The translations under genes were made by a program, and so were the position numbers. Below, in pieces: positions 18,964 through 27,766 of a stretch of DNA of 29,580 nucleotides. This DNA comes from Pseudovibrio sp. JCM 19062 (GTDB lineage Bacteria; Pseudomonadota; Alphaproteobacteria; Rhizobiales; Stappiaceae). The notes beneath the pieces were generated by a model that searched no databases, was not told the DNA's origin, and saw only the letters and a list, made by a program, of their open reading frames with translations. The stretch spans positions 1 to 29,580 of the forward strand of contig BAXV01000048.1 in NCBI GenBank assembly GCA_001310715.1, written 5' to 3'. The number at the start of each line of letters is the position of its first letter. Within the stretch, counting starts at the first letter, position 1.

Positions 18964-19208
18964 TTGTTAGCAAGATAACCCTCCACCTCTCGTGGAGGTC
19001 TTTGACTTTTGACCGGCCTTTGAACACATGCCTGAGATAAGTCAGGCAGGTCTGCGGTTATCTTTTTTCGGCTGTGGGAGTTTCGTTTTAATACATATGT
19101 ATCATAATTGGTTTCGTTGACTTTCGAAAATATTCGAATAGGTTCGACATGGTGAATATGCGTGCTATCACGGCTCCCTTGGCGAGACCCGTGGAATTGA
19201 GGGCCTCG
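18964..19208. other. glpD upstream region
   Basis: No gene is seen. It contains the perfect 12-bp palindrome ATACATATGTAT (19091-19102), a CATAAT that could serve as a -10 box (19103-19108), and the TTCG repeat array at 19113-19146. A long leader ORF from ATG 19149 is in frame with glpD. Confidence 0.5.
19113..19146 (+). promoter_or_regulatory. Four TTCG cores at exact 10-bp spacing: candidate GlpR operator
   Basis: TTCG begins at 19113, 19123, 19133 and 19143, so the cores fall on one face of the helix. Three of them extend to TTCGA, and 19123-19138 reads TTCGAA-AATA-TTCGAA. TTCG/CGAA is the core of known GlpR half-sites, and DeoR-family repressors often use tandem repeats of about one helical turn. 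The array lies just upstream of glpD. Confidence 0.6.
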
Positions 19209-20755
19209 ATGACCAAGACCATGAAGAATACGGTGAGTAAGACCTATGATTTGTTTGTCATAGGAGGAGGCATCAACGGCTGTGGTATTGCACGGGATGC
19301 TGTCGGGCGTGGACTTTCGGTTTTTCTGGCGGAGAAGGCTGATTTTGCAAGCGCGACCTCTTCGGCCTCCACCAAGCTGGTTCACGGTGGTCTGCGCTAT
19401 CTGGAATACTATGAGTTTCGTCTTGTTCGGGAAGCTTTGAAGGAACGGGAAGTTCTTTTAAACATGGCGCCGCATATCATCTGGCCAATGCGCTTTATTC
19501 TTCCGCACCATAAAGGTTTGCGTCCGGCGTGGTTTCTGCGCCTTGGGCTGTTCATCTATGACCATCTGGGTGGCCGCAAGTTACTGCCAGCGACGAAGAC
19601 TGTGCGTCTGGACCGTGCGCCGTTTAATGATGGCCTCAAATCGCTGTTCACGCGTGGTTTTGAATATTCTGATTGCTGGGTTGATGATGCGCGCCTTGTG
19701 GTGTTGACCGCCCGTGATGCGGCGGCCCGAGGTGCAGATATTCGCCGTAACACCGAGGTTGTGCGCGCCTCCCGCAATGAAAACGGCTGGGATGTTGAAA
19801 TTCGCGACGCCGATACCGGCAAGACCGAAACTATCAGGCAAAGGTTCTGGTGAATGCTGCCGGACCATGGGTCTCCAATGTTCTGAAAGGTGCCATTGGG
19901 CTCAACAGTCGGGCACATGTGCGCCTTGTGAAGGGCAGCCACATCATTGTGCCGAAGATGTTTGCGCATGACCGCAGCTTTATCTTCCAGAATGGCGATG
20001 GTCGTATTGTTTTTGCAATTCCATATGAGAAGAACTTTACCCTGATCGGCACCACTGATGTTGATTATCAGGGTGATCCTGCTGATGTGGCTTGTTCGGG
20101 TGATGAGGTGGCGTATCTGTGCAGTGCGGTGAGCGAGTACTTCTCTAAAGAAGTGACCGCGGACATGGTGGTCCGCACCTATTCTGGTGTTCGTCCGCTT
20201 TATGATGATGGTGCCAGCGAAGCGCGAGCTGCGACACGCGATTACGTTTTAGAAATGGATGAAGGCGAGGGCAAGTCGCCACTGCTCAGCGTGTTTGGGG
20301 GCAAGATCACCACCTATCGCCGTCTGGCTGAACATGCTTTGGAAAAGTTGGAAGCTTATCTGCCGCAAGCGGGGAAGACTGGCACGTGGACCAAAGACAG
20401 CGTTCTGCCGGGTGGGGACTTTGAGCCGGGAGAGTTTGACGCCAAGGTGGCTGCTTTGAACTCTGCTTATCCGTTCCTTGAAGAGGCGCATGCGCGGCGT
20501 CTGGTACGTTCTTACGGGTCCGAGGCGACGAAGATCCTCGGCTCCGCCAAAACCACGGTTGATCTTGGGGTCCATATTGGCGGTGATCTTTATGGCTGCG
20601 AGGTTGACTGGCTGGTTGAGCAGGAGTGGGCGCTTTCTGCCGAGGACATTTTGTGGCGGCGTTCAAAGCTTGGGCTGCATCTGACCGAGAAAGCCGTTGG
20701 TGTGCTGGAACATTACCTTTCCAGGCCTTCCAATGGGGACCGCATGGTGGGTTAG
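19209..20755 (+). CDS. glpD: Aerobic glycerol-3-phosphate dehydrogenase, one frameshift
   Basis: The corrected protein has about 515 residues from ATG 19209 (E. coli GlpD 501). The N-terminal FAD-binding motif is YDLFVIGGGINGCGIARDAV. Conserved segments follow: SSASTKLVHGGLRYLEYYEF, NAAGPWVSNVL, LVKGSHIIVPKM, FTLIGTTDVDYQGDP, TYSGVRPLYDD, LSVFGGKITTYRRLAEHALE. One base is missing near 19836; restoring it reads KVLVNAAGPW. GlpD oxidises glycerol-3-phosphate to dihydroxyacetone phosphate at the inner membrane and passes electrons to quinone. ATG 19149 would add 20 residues that do not look like GlpD; ATG 19209 has GAGGG upstream; GTG 19233 is also possible. glpK follows after a 245-bp gap. Confidence 0.93.
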
Positions 20756-20836
20756 TGTCCTGGCGCGGTCGACACAATGGTTGGCTAGGACCTTTTTATT
20801 TTGCTAAATGACAGTCTGGGTTCATCATTCAAAGTG

Positions 20837-20859
20837 CGTCACATTATATATATGTGACG
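20837..20859 (+). promoter_or_regulatory. Perfect-armed palindrome upstream of glpK
   Basis: CGTCACAT (20837-20844) and ATGTGACG (20852-20859) flank TATATAT. The 8-bp arms are exact reverse complements. The GTGAC arms recall CRP/FNR-type or GntR-type operators. It lies about 140 bp before the glpK start, in the 245-bp glpD-glpK gap. A smaller inverted repeat, GATTGC-AA-GCAATC, is at 20896-20909. Confidence 0.55.
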
Positions 20860-20968
20860 TGCTCTGACTTATTTGTTTGAGCGGGGGTGCAGCCTGATTG
20901 CAAGCAATCGTGCGGTATGCGCTCCAGAAATTTTCGGCGGCTTATGACGTGCGCCAATTGGAATTTTA

Positions 20969-20987
20969 GAAGAGGCTATGCCTCTTC
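20969..20987 (+). promoter_or_regulatory. Hairpin abutting the glpK ribosome-binding site
   Basis: GAAGAGGC-TAT-GCCTCTTC: eight perfect pairs with a 3-base loop. It ends two bases before the GGGGAGGAAAAG ribosome site of glpK. There is no T run, so it is not a terminator. It may affect mRNA stability or translation. Confidence 0.45.
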
Positions 20988-21000
20988 CGGGGAGGAAAAG

Positions 21001-22496
21001 ATGACAGGTGGGTGCTCTCCATTGATCAGGGGACGACGTCAACGCGGGCGATCGTTTTTAATGACAGTTTTGAAAGTGTGGGTATGGGCCAGCGTGAGTT
21101 TGCGCAGCACTTTCCCCATGAAGGCTGGGTAGAGCACGATCCAGAAGATCTCTGGCTGACCACAGTGGAGACCTGCGGCGAGGCGATTACCCAGAGTGGT
21201 CTTTCTACTGAACAGATTATCGGTGTGGGCATTACCAACCAACGTGAGACAACGCTGATCTGGGACCGCGTAACCGGAGAGCCGGTTTATAACGCCATTG
21301 TCTGGCAGGACCGCAGGACCTCTGCGTTTTGCAGCACGCTGAAAGCAGCGGGTCATGAGCCGATGTTTACCCGCAAGACCGGTCTGCTGCTTGATCCTAT
21401 TTCTCCGGCACAAGGTTGCTTGGATTTTGGACAATGTTGAGGGTGTGCGTGCACGGGCGGAGGCCGGGGAACTGGCATTCGGTACGGTTGATACGTGGCT
21501 GATCTGGCGCTTGACTGGCGGCGCATCTCACGTGACCGACGCGACCAATGCCTCACGGACGCTTCTTTATAATATTGCCGAGAACTGCTGGGATGAGGAG
21601 TTGCTGTGTCTTTTAAACATTCCACGGCGCTTGCTGCCCGAGGTGAAAGACTGTGCGGATAACTTCGGCACCATCACCGCAGACCTGTTTGGTGCGGAAC
21701 TGCCGATCTATGGAGTGGCTGGTGATCAGCAGGCGGCAACTATGGGGCAGGCCTGCTTTAAGCAGGGCATGGTGAAGTCTACATATGGCACTGGCTGCTT
21801 TGCCCTGCTGAACACAGGGGAAGAGCTGGTTTATTCCAAGAACCGTCTGCTTTCTACAATCGCCTATCGCCTTGATGGTAAGACGACCTACGCGCTTGAA
21901 GGTTCCATCTTTGTTGCCGGTGCAGCTGTGCAATGGCTGCGGGATGGGCTGAAGATTATCGACAGTGCTGCGCAGACGCAGGAAATGGCGGAAAATGCCG
22001 ATCCTGAAAGCCATGTTTATCTGGTTCCGGCGTTTGTTGGTCTGGGTGCCCCTTACTGGGACCCAGAGGCGCGGGCGGCGATCTTTGGCATGACCCGTTC
22101 GACCGGCCAGAACGAGATTGCGCGGGCAGCATTGGAAAGTGTTGGCTACCAGACCGTGGATCTGATCAGCTCCAAGTCTTTGGATATGGAGTCTCCCTTG
22201 AACGGGAGAGCGTGCTGCGTGTGGATGGTGGCATGGTTGCCTCTGACTGGACCATGCAGTTTCTTGCGGACATTCTTGACCGTCCGGTGGATCGTCCGGT
22301 TGTTCAGGAGACCACAGCGCTGGGCGTTGCGTGGCTTGCTGGTATGAAGGCGGGTGTGTGGCCGGATATGGAAGAGTTTTCCGAGCGCTGGAATCTGGAC
22401 CGACGGTTTGAGCCGCAGATGGATGCAGCGGAGCGTGAGAAGCGACTCTCTGGTTGGCATGATGCGGTTTCGCGGACCCGATCGCAGGCCTCCTGA
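21001..22496 (+). CDS. glpK: Glycerol kinase, four frameshifts
   Basis: The corrected protein has about 499 residues, the usual GlpK length. It starts (after one restored base near 21008) [19 protein letters not shown], the first phosphate motif of the FGGY fold. Then [64 protein letters not shown], the second motif [15 protein letters not shown], and [20 protein letters not shown]. Single bases are missing near 21008, 21393, 21411 and 22192-22195. GlpK phosphorylates glycerol to glycerol-3-phosphate with ATP in the cytoplasm, feeding GlpD next door. The ATG follows a strong GGGGAGGAAAAG. No glycerol facilitator gene is seen nearby. Confidence 0.93.
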
Positions 22497-22511
22497 CTTT
22501 GATGGATTTTA

Positions 22512-22554
22512 GCTGCGGAGGGTGTTTAACTGCTGGTTGCACACTTTCCGCAGC
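22512..22554 (+). terminator. Candidate terminator/hairpin after glpK
   Basis: GCTGCGGAGGGTGT (22512-22525) pairs with ACACTTTCCGCAGC (22541-22554), 14 pairs including two G-T, with a 15-base loop. No clear T run follows, so it may act as a weak or Rho-assisted terminator. Confidence 0.5.
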
Positions 22555-22609
22555 GTTATTAACTTGCTGAGTTTATTGCTTTTCCACTGCCTCGGTGGAT
22601 TTATTTGGC

Positions 22610-22674
22610 TTCAGATATATCACAGTATTGACCTTTGAGAGTTTGCCCTTCATATTGCCTGTAATATATCACAG
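22610..22674 (+). promoter_or_regulatory. Hydroxyproline operon promoter with two operator-like palindromes
   Basis: A sigma70-like promoter, TTGACC (22628-22633), 17 bases, CATATT (22651-22656), is flanked by two related 16-base sites. The downstream site CTGTAATATATCACAG (22659-22674) is palindromic except for one pair and covers the likely transcription start. The upstream site, TTCAGATATATCACAG (22610-22625), shares the 11-base ATATATCACAG and lies just before -35. The arrangement suits a repressor. Confidence 0.6.
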
Positions 22675-22689
22675 GTGAGGATTTTCAAG

Positions 22690-23607
22690 ATGTGGACTGG
22701 TGTTTACCCGGCTGTCACAACCAAATTTACAGAGAACGATGAGCTTGATTTTGTAGAGATGGAGCGCTGCTTCCAGCTGCAGATGGATGCGGGCTGTGAT
22801 GGCATTATCGTTTGCGGCTCTCTTGGCGAGGCGATGGCGCTGGAGCCGGAAGAGAAGATTGAGATTCTCAAGCTTGCGAAGAAGGTTTGCGGTTCCAAGC
22901 ACGTCATCATGACTGTGTGCGAAAGCTCTACACGCCGCGCGATTATTGCAGCTGCGGATGCAGCGACAGCCGGGGCAGATGGCCTGATGGTTCTGCCGGG
23001 CGTTCCTTATCGTTCTGCCCCGCACGAGACTGTGGCTCACATCAAGGCCGTTGCCACAGGTGGTGGTATTCCTGTGATGGTTTACAACAATCCGGTTGCT
23101 TACGGTGTTGATGTGACGCTGGATATGTTTGCCGAGCTGGCAGACGAGCCGCTTATTGTTGCGATGAAAGAATCCACCGATGACATTCGCCGCGCGACTG
23201 AGGTGATCAACCGCTTTGGGGACCGGTTCAAGGTTCTGACCGGCGTTGACAACCTTGCGCTGGAAAGCCTGATGATGGGCGTTGATGGCTGGGTTGCCGG
23301 CCTTGTTGTAGCTTTCCCACGGGAAACAGTTGCGATCTATCAGCTGTCGAAAGCAGGTCGTTATGAGGAAGCCCGCGAGATCTACCGCTGGTTCCGCCCT
23401 CTGCTTGATCTGGATGTGTCCACTAATCTAGTCCAAAATATCAAGTTGGCAGAGATGGTTGCTATCGGGTCTAATGACCGTGTGCGTGCGCCGCGTCTGG
23501 CATTGTCCGGTGCAGAGCGCGCGCGCGTCATCAAGGTGGTGGAAGATGCTATTGCATGCCGCCCCGAACTGCCGGAGCTGAAAGAACTATGCGACGCATC
23601 CATGTAA
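22690..23607 (+). CDS. DHDPS-family lyase, probable 1-pyrroline-4-hydroxy-2-carboxylate deaminase
   Basis: An intact 305-residue protein of the DapA/NAL TIM-barrel family. The substrate loop is GIIVCGSLGEAMALEPEEK. The conserved tyrosine is in VMVYNNPVAYGVDVT. The Schiff-base lysine is in LIVAMKESTDDIRRATEV. DapA itself binds lysine-pathway substrates, but the next two genes encode a D-amino-acid dehydrogenase and a hydroxyproline epimerase. This context is that of the LhpC/HypD deaminase, which converts pyrroline-4-hydroxy-2-carboxylate to 2-oxoglutarate semialdehyde. ATG 22690 has AGGTGAGG upstream; an in-frame GTG at 22675 is less likely. The 3' end overlaps the next gene by 19 bases. Confidence 0.82.
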   Translation: MWTGVYPAVTTKFTENDELDFVEMERCFQLQMDAGCDGIIVCGSLGEAMALEPEEKIEILKLAKKVCGSKHVIMTVCESSTRRAIIAAADAATAGADGLMVLPGVPYRSAPHETVAHIKAVATGGGIPVMVYNNPVAYGVDVTLDMFAELADEPLIVAMKESTDDIRRATEVINRFGDRFKVLTGVDNLALESLMMGVDGWVAGLVVAFPRETVAIYQLSKAGRYEEAREIYRWFRPLLDLDVSTNLVQNIKLAEMVAIGSNDRVRAPRLALSGAERARVIKVVEDAIACRPELPELKELCDASM

Positions 23608-24823
23608 TCGGAGCCGGGGTTGTTGGACTGGCAACAGCCTTCGCCTTCAACAAGAAGGCTATGAGGTTGCTCTGATTGACCGCAATGGTCCGGGTGAAAT
23701 GGCCAGCCGTGGGAACGCGGCTGGCATCGCATGGACCGAGATTGCGCCCTTGGCCTCCAAGGGTATTTGGCGCAAGATCCCCGGCTGGTTGCTTGACCCG
23801 CTGGGGCCGCTTTCGGTGCGTCCGGCTTACGCACTCAAGATTTTGCCATGGATGCTGCGGTTCTCGCGGGCATCTCTTCCAGATAAACTGAAACACACTG
23901 TGCGGGGCAAGGCTGCGATCAACAAAGCAGCTCTGCCAGCATGGGAGCGGTTGTGGCAGGCGTCTGGAACGCGGCATCATGTGTTTTTGAAGGGCTGTCT
24001 GGAGGTCTTTACCGAGCAAAGCCAGATTGGTGACGCGCGCAAGGGCTGGCGAGAACAGCTTGACCACGGCATTGCGGTTGAGGAGCTGAGTGGGGATCAG
24101 ATCCGGGAGATGGAACCTGATTTCTCGCAGGACATTGTTGGCGGGGCGCTGGTTCCGGGCTGGATTACCGTTGATGATCCACATGCGCTTTGCCTGAGCC
24201 TTGCTGAAGCGTTCGAGCGTAATGGCGGGACGATCTTCAGGAAGTCGGTTTCACGTATTGAGCCGCAAGGGAATGTCGTTGTTCTGCATTTGGAAGGCGG
24301 CGAACAGATCCTGAGCGATCATGCAGTGATTGCCTGTGGGGCGTGGTCCAAAACGCTGGCGGCCCAGTTGGGGGACAAGGTGCCGCTGGAAACGGAGCGT
24401 GGGTACAACACCACGTTTTCTGAGCCAAACATTTCCCTCAAGCACGCTGTGATGGTGCCGGGGGAGGGTTTTGCGGTGACGCAGCTTTCTTCTGGGCTGC
24501 GGGTTGGCGGTGCTGTGGAGTTTGGTGGGCTGGAGCTGGAGGCCAACTGGAAGCGGGCAGACGCCATGGCAGAAAAGGCCTCCCGGTTGTTACCCGGGCT
24601 GAACCGCGAAAATGGTATTCGCTGGATGGGCCATCGTCCGTCTTTGCCGGATACTCTGCCTGTGATCGGGTCTTCGACACGCAGCAATCGGGTGACTTAT
24701 GCATTCGGGCACGGTCATCATGGTCTGACACAAGCAGCCATTACGGCTGAGTTGGTGAGTGACATTGTTCAGGGTGAAGCACCCAAAATAGATTGCGCGG
24801 TTTATAGCGCACAACGGTTTTAG
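23589..24823 (+). CDS. FAD-dependent D-amino-acid dehydrogenase, probable D-hydroxyproline dehydrogenase, one frameshift
   Basis: The corrected protein has about 411 residues, like DadA-type oxidoreductases. The Rossmann FAD motif is MRRIHVIGAGVVGLATAL, followed by EGYEVALIDRNGPGEMASR. Later motifs are VGGALVPGWITVDDPHALCL, VIACGAWSKTLA, GYNTTFSEPN, GIRWMGHRPSLPDTLPVIG and YAFGHGHHGLTQAAITAELV. One base is missing near 23640, inside LATAL-RLQQEG. In the bacterial hydroxyproline pathway such an enzyme oxidises cis-4-hydroxy-D-proline to the pyrroline that the upstream deaminase consumes. A plain D-amino-acid dehydrogenase is the alternative. The gene overlaps the deaminase and is followed 84 bp later by the epimerase. 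Confidence 0.83.
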
Positions 24824-24907
24824 CAAGAGTTGCCGGTAGAGAGAGAGGGCTCCATCGGACAACTAGGGGCAGCTGGCAGAAATGCCATGAAATAAGGGGA
24901 GGGGGAC

Positions 24908-25963
24908 TTGGTCTCCAAGAGTTTTTTTCTGTGTTGACGGGCATACCTGTGGCAATCCTGTGCGATTGGTGGCCGGTGGTGTACCAGCCTTGCGAGGCAA
25001 GGATATGCTGGAGAAAAGGGCGGATTTTCTTCAGCGTTATGACTGGATCAGAACCGGTTTGATGTTTGAGCCGCGTGGCCACGACATGATGTCCGGTGCC
25101 ATGCTTTTTCCGCCGACACGTCCGGACTGTGATGTGGCGGTGTTGTTTATCGAAACCTCCGGCTGTCTGCCCATGTGCGGGCACGGCACCATCGGCACCA
25201 TTACGATGGCACTGGAAGAGGGGCTTATTGAGCCTCGGGAGCCGGGTAAGGTGTATCTGGATACGCCCGCCGGACTGGTTGTTGCCGAGTACACGGAAAA
25301 TGCCGGATACGTCGAGAGCGTTCGCCTGACCAACGTGCCGAGCTATCTGGCCGAGGCTGGCTTGACGGTTGATCTGCCGGGGCTGGGAGAGATCAGCGTT
25401 GATGTTGCTTATGGCGGCAACTTTTACGCCATTGTTGAAGAGCAGGAGAACTTCCCCGGTCTTGAGAATGTTGGTGCCAACGCGCTGTTGGACTGGAGTC
25501 CTCGTTTGCGGGCTGCGCTGAATGATAAGTATAAAGTGACCCACGCAGAAGACGAGCGCATTCAAGGCATCAGCCATATTCAATGGACGGGAAAGCCGAG
25601 CTCGCCAGCCGCTGACCGACGTAATGCAGTGTTTTATGGCGACAAAGCATTGGACCGCAGCCCATGTGGGACGGGTACATCGGCGCGTCTGGCTCATTTA
25701 TATACGAAGGGTGAGTTGAAGGTTGGCGACACCATGCGCATGAATCAATCATCGGCTCTATCTTTGTTGGCGGTGTCAAAGAAGCGACAAATGTGGGTGG
25801 GCATGAAGGGATCATCCCAACCATTGAAGGCTGGGCCTGCAAAACCGGTTACAACACCATCTTCTTTGATGAGCGCGACCCCTATATGGCCGGTTTTCAG
25901 CTGACTGCCGATGGCGTGAAACTGTGTCCGGAGAAAGCCTCCTACAGTGAGAGCATCACTTGA
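24908..25963 (+). CDS. 4-hydroxyproline 2-epimerase (proline racemase family), two frameshifts
   Basis: The corrected protein has about 351 residues. It starts VSKSFFCVDGHTCGNPVRLV. The two catalytic cysteines are visible, in SGCLPMCGHGTIG and DRSPCGTGTSARLA. Both being Cys argues for an epimerase and against trans-3-hydroxyproline dehydratase, which has Thr at one site. The C-terminus reads HESIIGSIFVGGVKEATNVG, IIPTIEGWACKTGYNTIFF. The T7 run at 24922-24928 has one T too many, and one base is missing near 25740, before HESIIGS. The start is probably TTG 24908, just after AAGGGGAGGGGG. It inverts trans-4-hydroxy-L-proline to the cis-D form, the first step of the pathway. Confidence 0.88.
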
Positions 25964-26091
25964 TGCTCAGACCACGATGCGATGGGATGGCCGCCGCTTT
26001 GCCCGGAGCAGATGGTCGCTGATCGTGTGGAGGATAGATCGCCGGGTTTGGGAGCTTGTTGCTCTCAGGTTCCGGCGGTCTCTTGCTGCAC

Positions 26092-26544
26092 TCATATGGG
26101 AAGTTCGAGGGTCGCTTTCTCGGCGGATACTACAATGGATGTGCGGAACTTTCTCACGTTGGTGTCTGAGAAGAAGAACCGGTGGGTGAAGGCTTCGTAG
26201 TCTTTCATATCCTTTGCGACCACGATCATTACAAAATCCGCGTCTCCGGCAATGCAATAGAAGTTCGTGATTTGCCGGTCCTGCCGCGCTTTGCGCTTGA
26301 AGGCGTCGATCTGGTCGAGCCGATCGCGCTCCAGTTCAACGGATACTACAGCGGTAATACCGAAGCCGAGCTTGGCCTGATCCAGCACGGCAACTTCTTT
26401 TTGAATAACACCGGCTTCACGCAGGGCCTTTAGCCGTCTTTGAACAGAAGCAGTGGATGCTCCGATATGATCAGACAAGTCCTGTATTGATGTGCGTGCA
26501 TTGGACTGCAGAACGGCCAGTAGTTTGCGATCCGACTGATCCAT
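26092..26544 (-). CDS. Lrp/AsnC-family transcriptional regulator
   Basis: An intact 150-residue protein of normal Lrp length. The N-terminal helix-turn-helix is SIQDLSDHIGASTASVQRRL, followed by REAGVIQKEVAVLD. The C-terminal RAM/ligand domain includes ITAVVSVELERDRLDQ, NFYCIAGDADFVMIVVA and FRTSIVVSAEKATLELPI. ATG 26544 (MDQSDRKLL) is preferred over the upstream TTG. It is divergent from azlC with about 100 bp between them, the usual layout in which an Lrp-type regulator controls amino-acid export genes. Control of the convergent hydroxyproline genes is also possible. Confidence 0.92.
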   Translation of the reverse strand: MDQSDRKLLAVLQSNARTSIQDLSDHIGASTASVQRRLKALREAGVIQKEVAVLDQAKLGFGITAVVSVELERDRLDQIDAFKRKARQDRQITNFYCIAGDADFVMIVVAKDMKDYEAFTHRFFFSDTNVRKFRTSIVVSAEKATLELPI

Positions 26545-26646
26545 GATCTGTTTTCCCAAATTATCGTGAGTTTTTGACTTTATACGATCAGTATAACTTC
26601 AATTTGTTGGTGTAGTCTATCATATGGCGTCGTTAAGGTGATCGTC

Positions 26647-27325
26647 ATGAAACATGGCGCTTTAACAATTCTTCCACTCGCCGCCGGTGCAGCTGTTTAT
26701 GGCTTTGCATTTGGCTTATTGGCCGCACAAGTTGGTTTTCCATGGTGGGGCATTGCTCTGATGAGCGGCGCTGTCCATGCGGGTTCATCGCAGATTGTTG
26801 CTGTTGAGCAGTTTGCTGGGACGTCAGCCGTGATTGGGGCTGCCCTTGCCGGAGCTGCCCTGAACCTGCGCTACATTGGTATTGTCGCTTCGCTCTCCGA
26901 GGTTTTAAGCAGTCTTTCCTTTCGCATGAAGCTGCTGGTCATTCACATTACCGGTGATGAGAACTGGGCGCTGACAATGGCAGAACGGGCGAAAAACCCT
27001 GAAATCGGGGCAGCCTTTCTGATTGGCTCAGGACTGGTGATGATTTCGGTCTGGACCTGTTCCACTGCGCTGGGCGCGCTTGTGGGTGAAAGCCTGCCAA
27101 ATCTTGAGCAGTTCGGGTTGGGTTTCGCTTTCACCGCAGCCTTCATGCTATGGCGAGAGGCCTTTGGCGCGGGGCGCGAACGTTCTGCCATGGGCTGTCA
27201 GTTTTGCAATCACGATTTACGCTGTCACCCTAGGCGTTCCCAAAGCTTACGCCATCATTGCAGGGACCGCGTGCGGGCTGATTGCTGCGTACATGATCAG
27301 AACCAGAAGAAGGGTTGCCCTATGA
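26647..27325 (+). CDS. azlC: AzlC-family branched-chain amino-acid exporter large subunit, one frameshift
   Basis: The corrected protein has about 226 residues. AzlC features: LTILPLAAGAAVYGFAFGLL, PWWGIALMSGAVHAGSSQIV, LAGAALNLRYIGIVASLSEV, KLLVIHITGDENWALTMA. A frame change near 27175-27180 leads from GFAFTAAFMLWREAFG into NVLPWAVSFAITIYAVTLGV, then AYAIIAGTACGLIAAYMIRT and the stop at 27323-27325. Without the correction, azlC would read straight into azlD as a false 326-residue fusion. AzlC with AzlD forms a membrane exporter of branched-chain or other amino acids. ATG 26647 follows AAGGTG. Confidence 0.87.
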
Positions 27326-27618
27326 GCTTCTCCTATTGGATGTTGATCATTGTTCTCGCTGTTACGGCGTTCTCTATCAGAGCGCTTGGGCTGTTTGCCG
27401 GAGACACGATCCGAACCTCCCGGTTCTCATGGGTGCTGGATGAACTGCCGGGTCTTATCATCGTGTCACTGGTGGCGTCCTCGCTTGCCGGCCAACCCAT
27501 TGGAGTTTGGCTCGCCGCCGCCGCTGCCCTGCTTACAGCCTACTTTGCCAACCATGTAATTTTAACAATGTGTGTTGGCGTCACCGCATATGGCGGGCTG
27601 GTCTGGATCGGACTGTGA
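27322..27618 (+). CDS. azlD: AzlD-family amino-acid exporter small subunit
   Basis: An intact 98-residue hydrophobic protein with about four helices: YWMLIIVLAVTAFSIRALGL, LDELPGLIIVSLVASSLAG, VWLAAAAALLTAYFANHVIL, MCVGVTAYGGLVWIGL. Size and position after azlC match AzlD. ATG 27322 overlaps the azlC stop (ATGA), which indicates translational coupling and confirms two separate proteins. Confidence 0.88.
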   Translation: MSFSYWMLIIVLAVTAFSIRALGLFAGDTIRTSRFSWVLDELPGLIIVSLVASSLAGQPIGVWLAAAAALLTAYFANHVILTMCVGVTAYGGLVWIGL

Positions 27619-27766
27619 GATCGGTGTCCTAATCTTATTGCTCTCCCAAATATCAGCAGTACCCACCGCATATGGCTACGAGTTTAGATTACCTTAACGT
27701 AATGAGTTCCTGATAGGCGTATGGCACGTCTGCCTTCTTTTGTCGGCCAAAAAGGACCCTTTGCTG

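Noticed and set aside
21613..22542. 309-codon minus-strand frame over glpK
   Set aside because: Antisense to the FGGY kinase core, with no motif of its own.
27590..27676. Repeat of CCGCATATGGC at the azlD end and in the following gap
   Set aside because: Only 11 bases are shared, one copy is inside coding sequence, and there is no further context to support a function.
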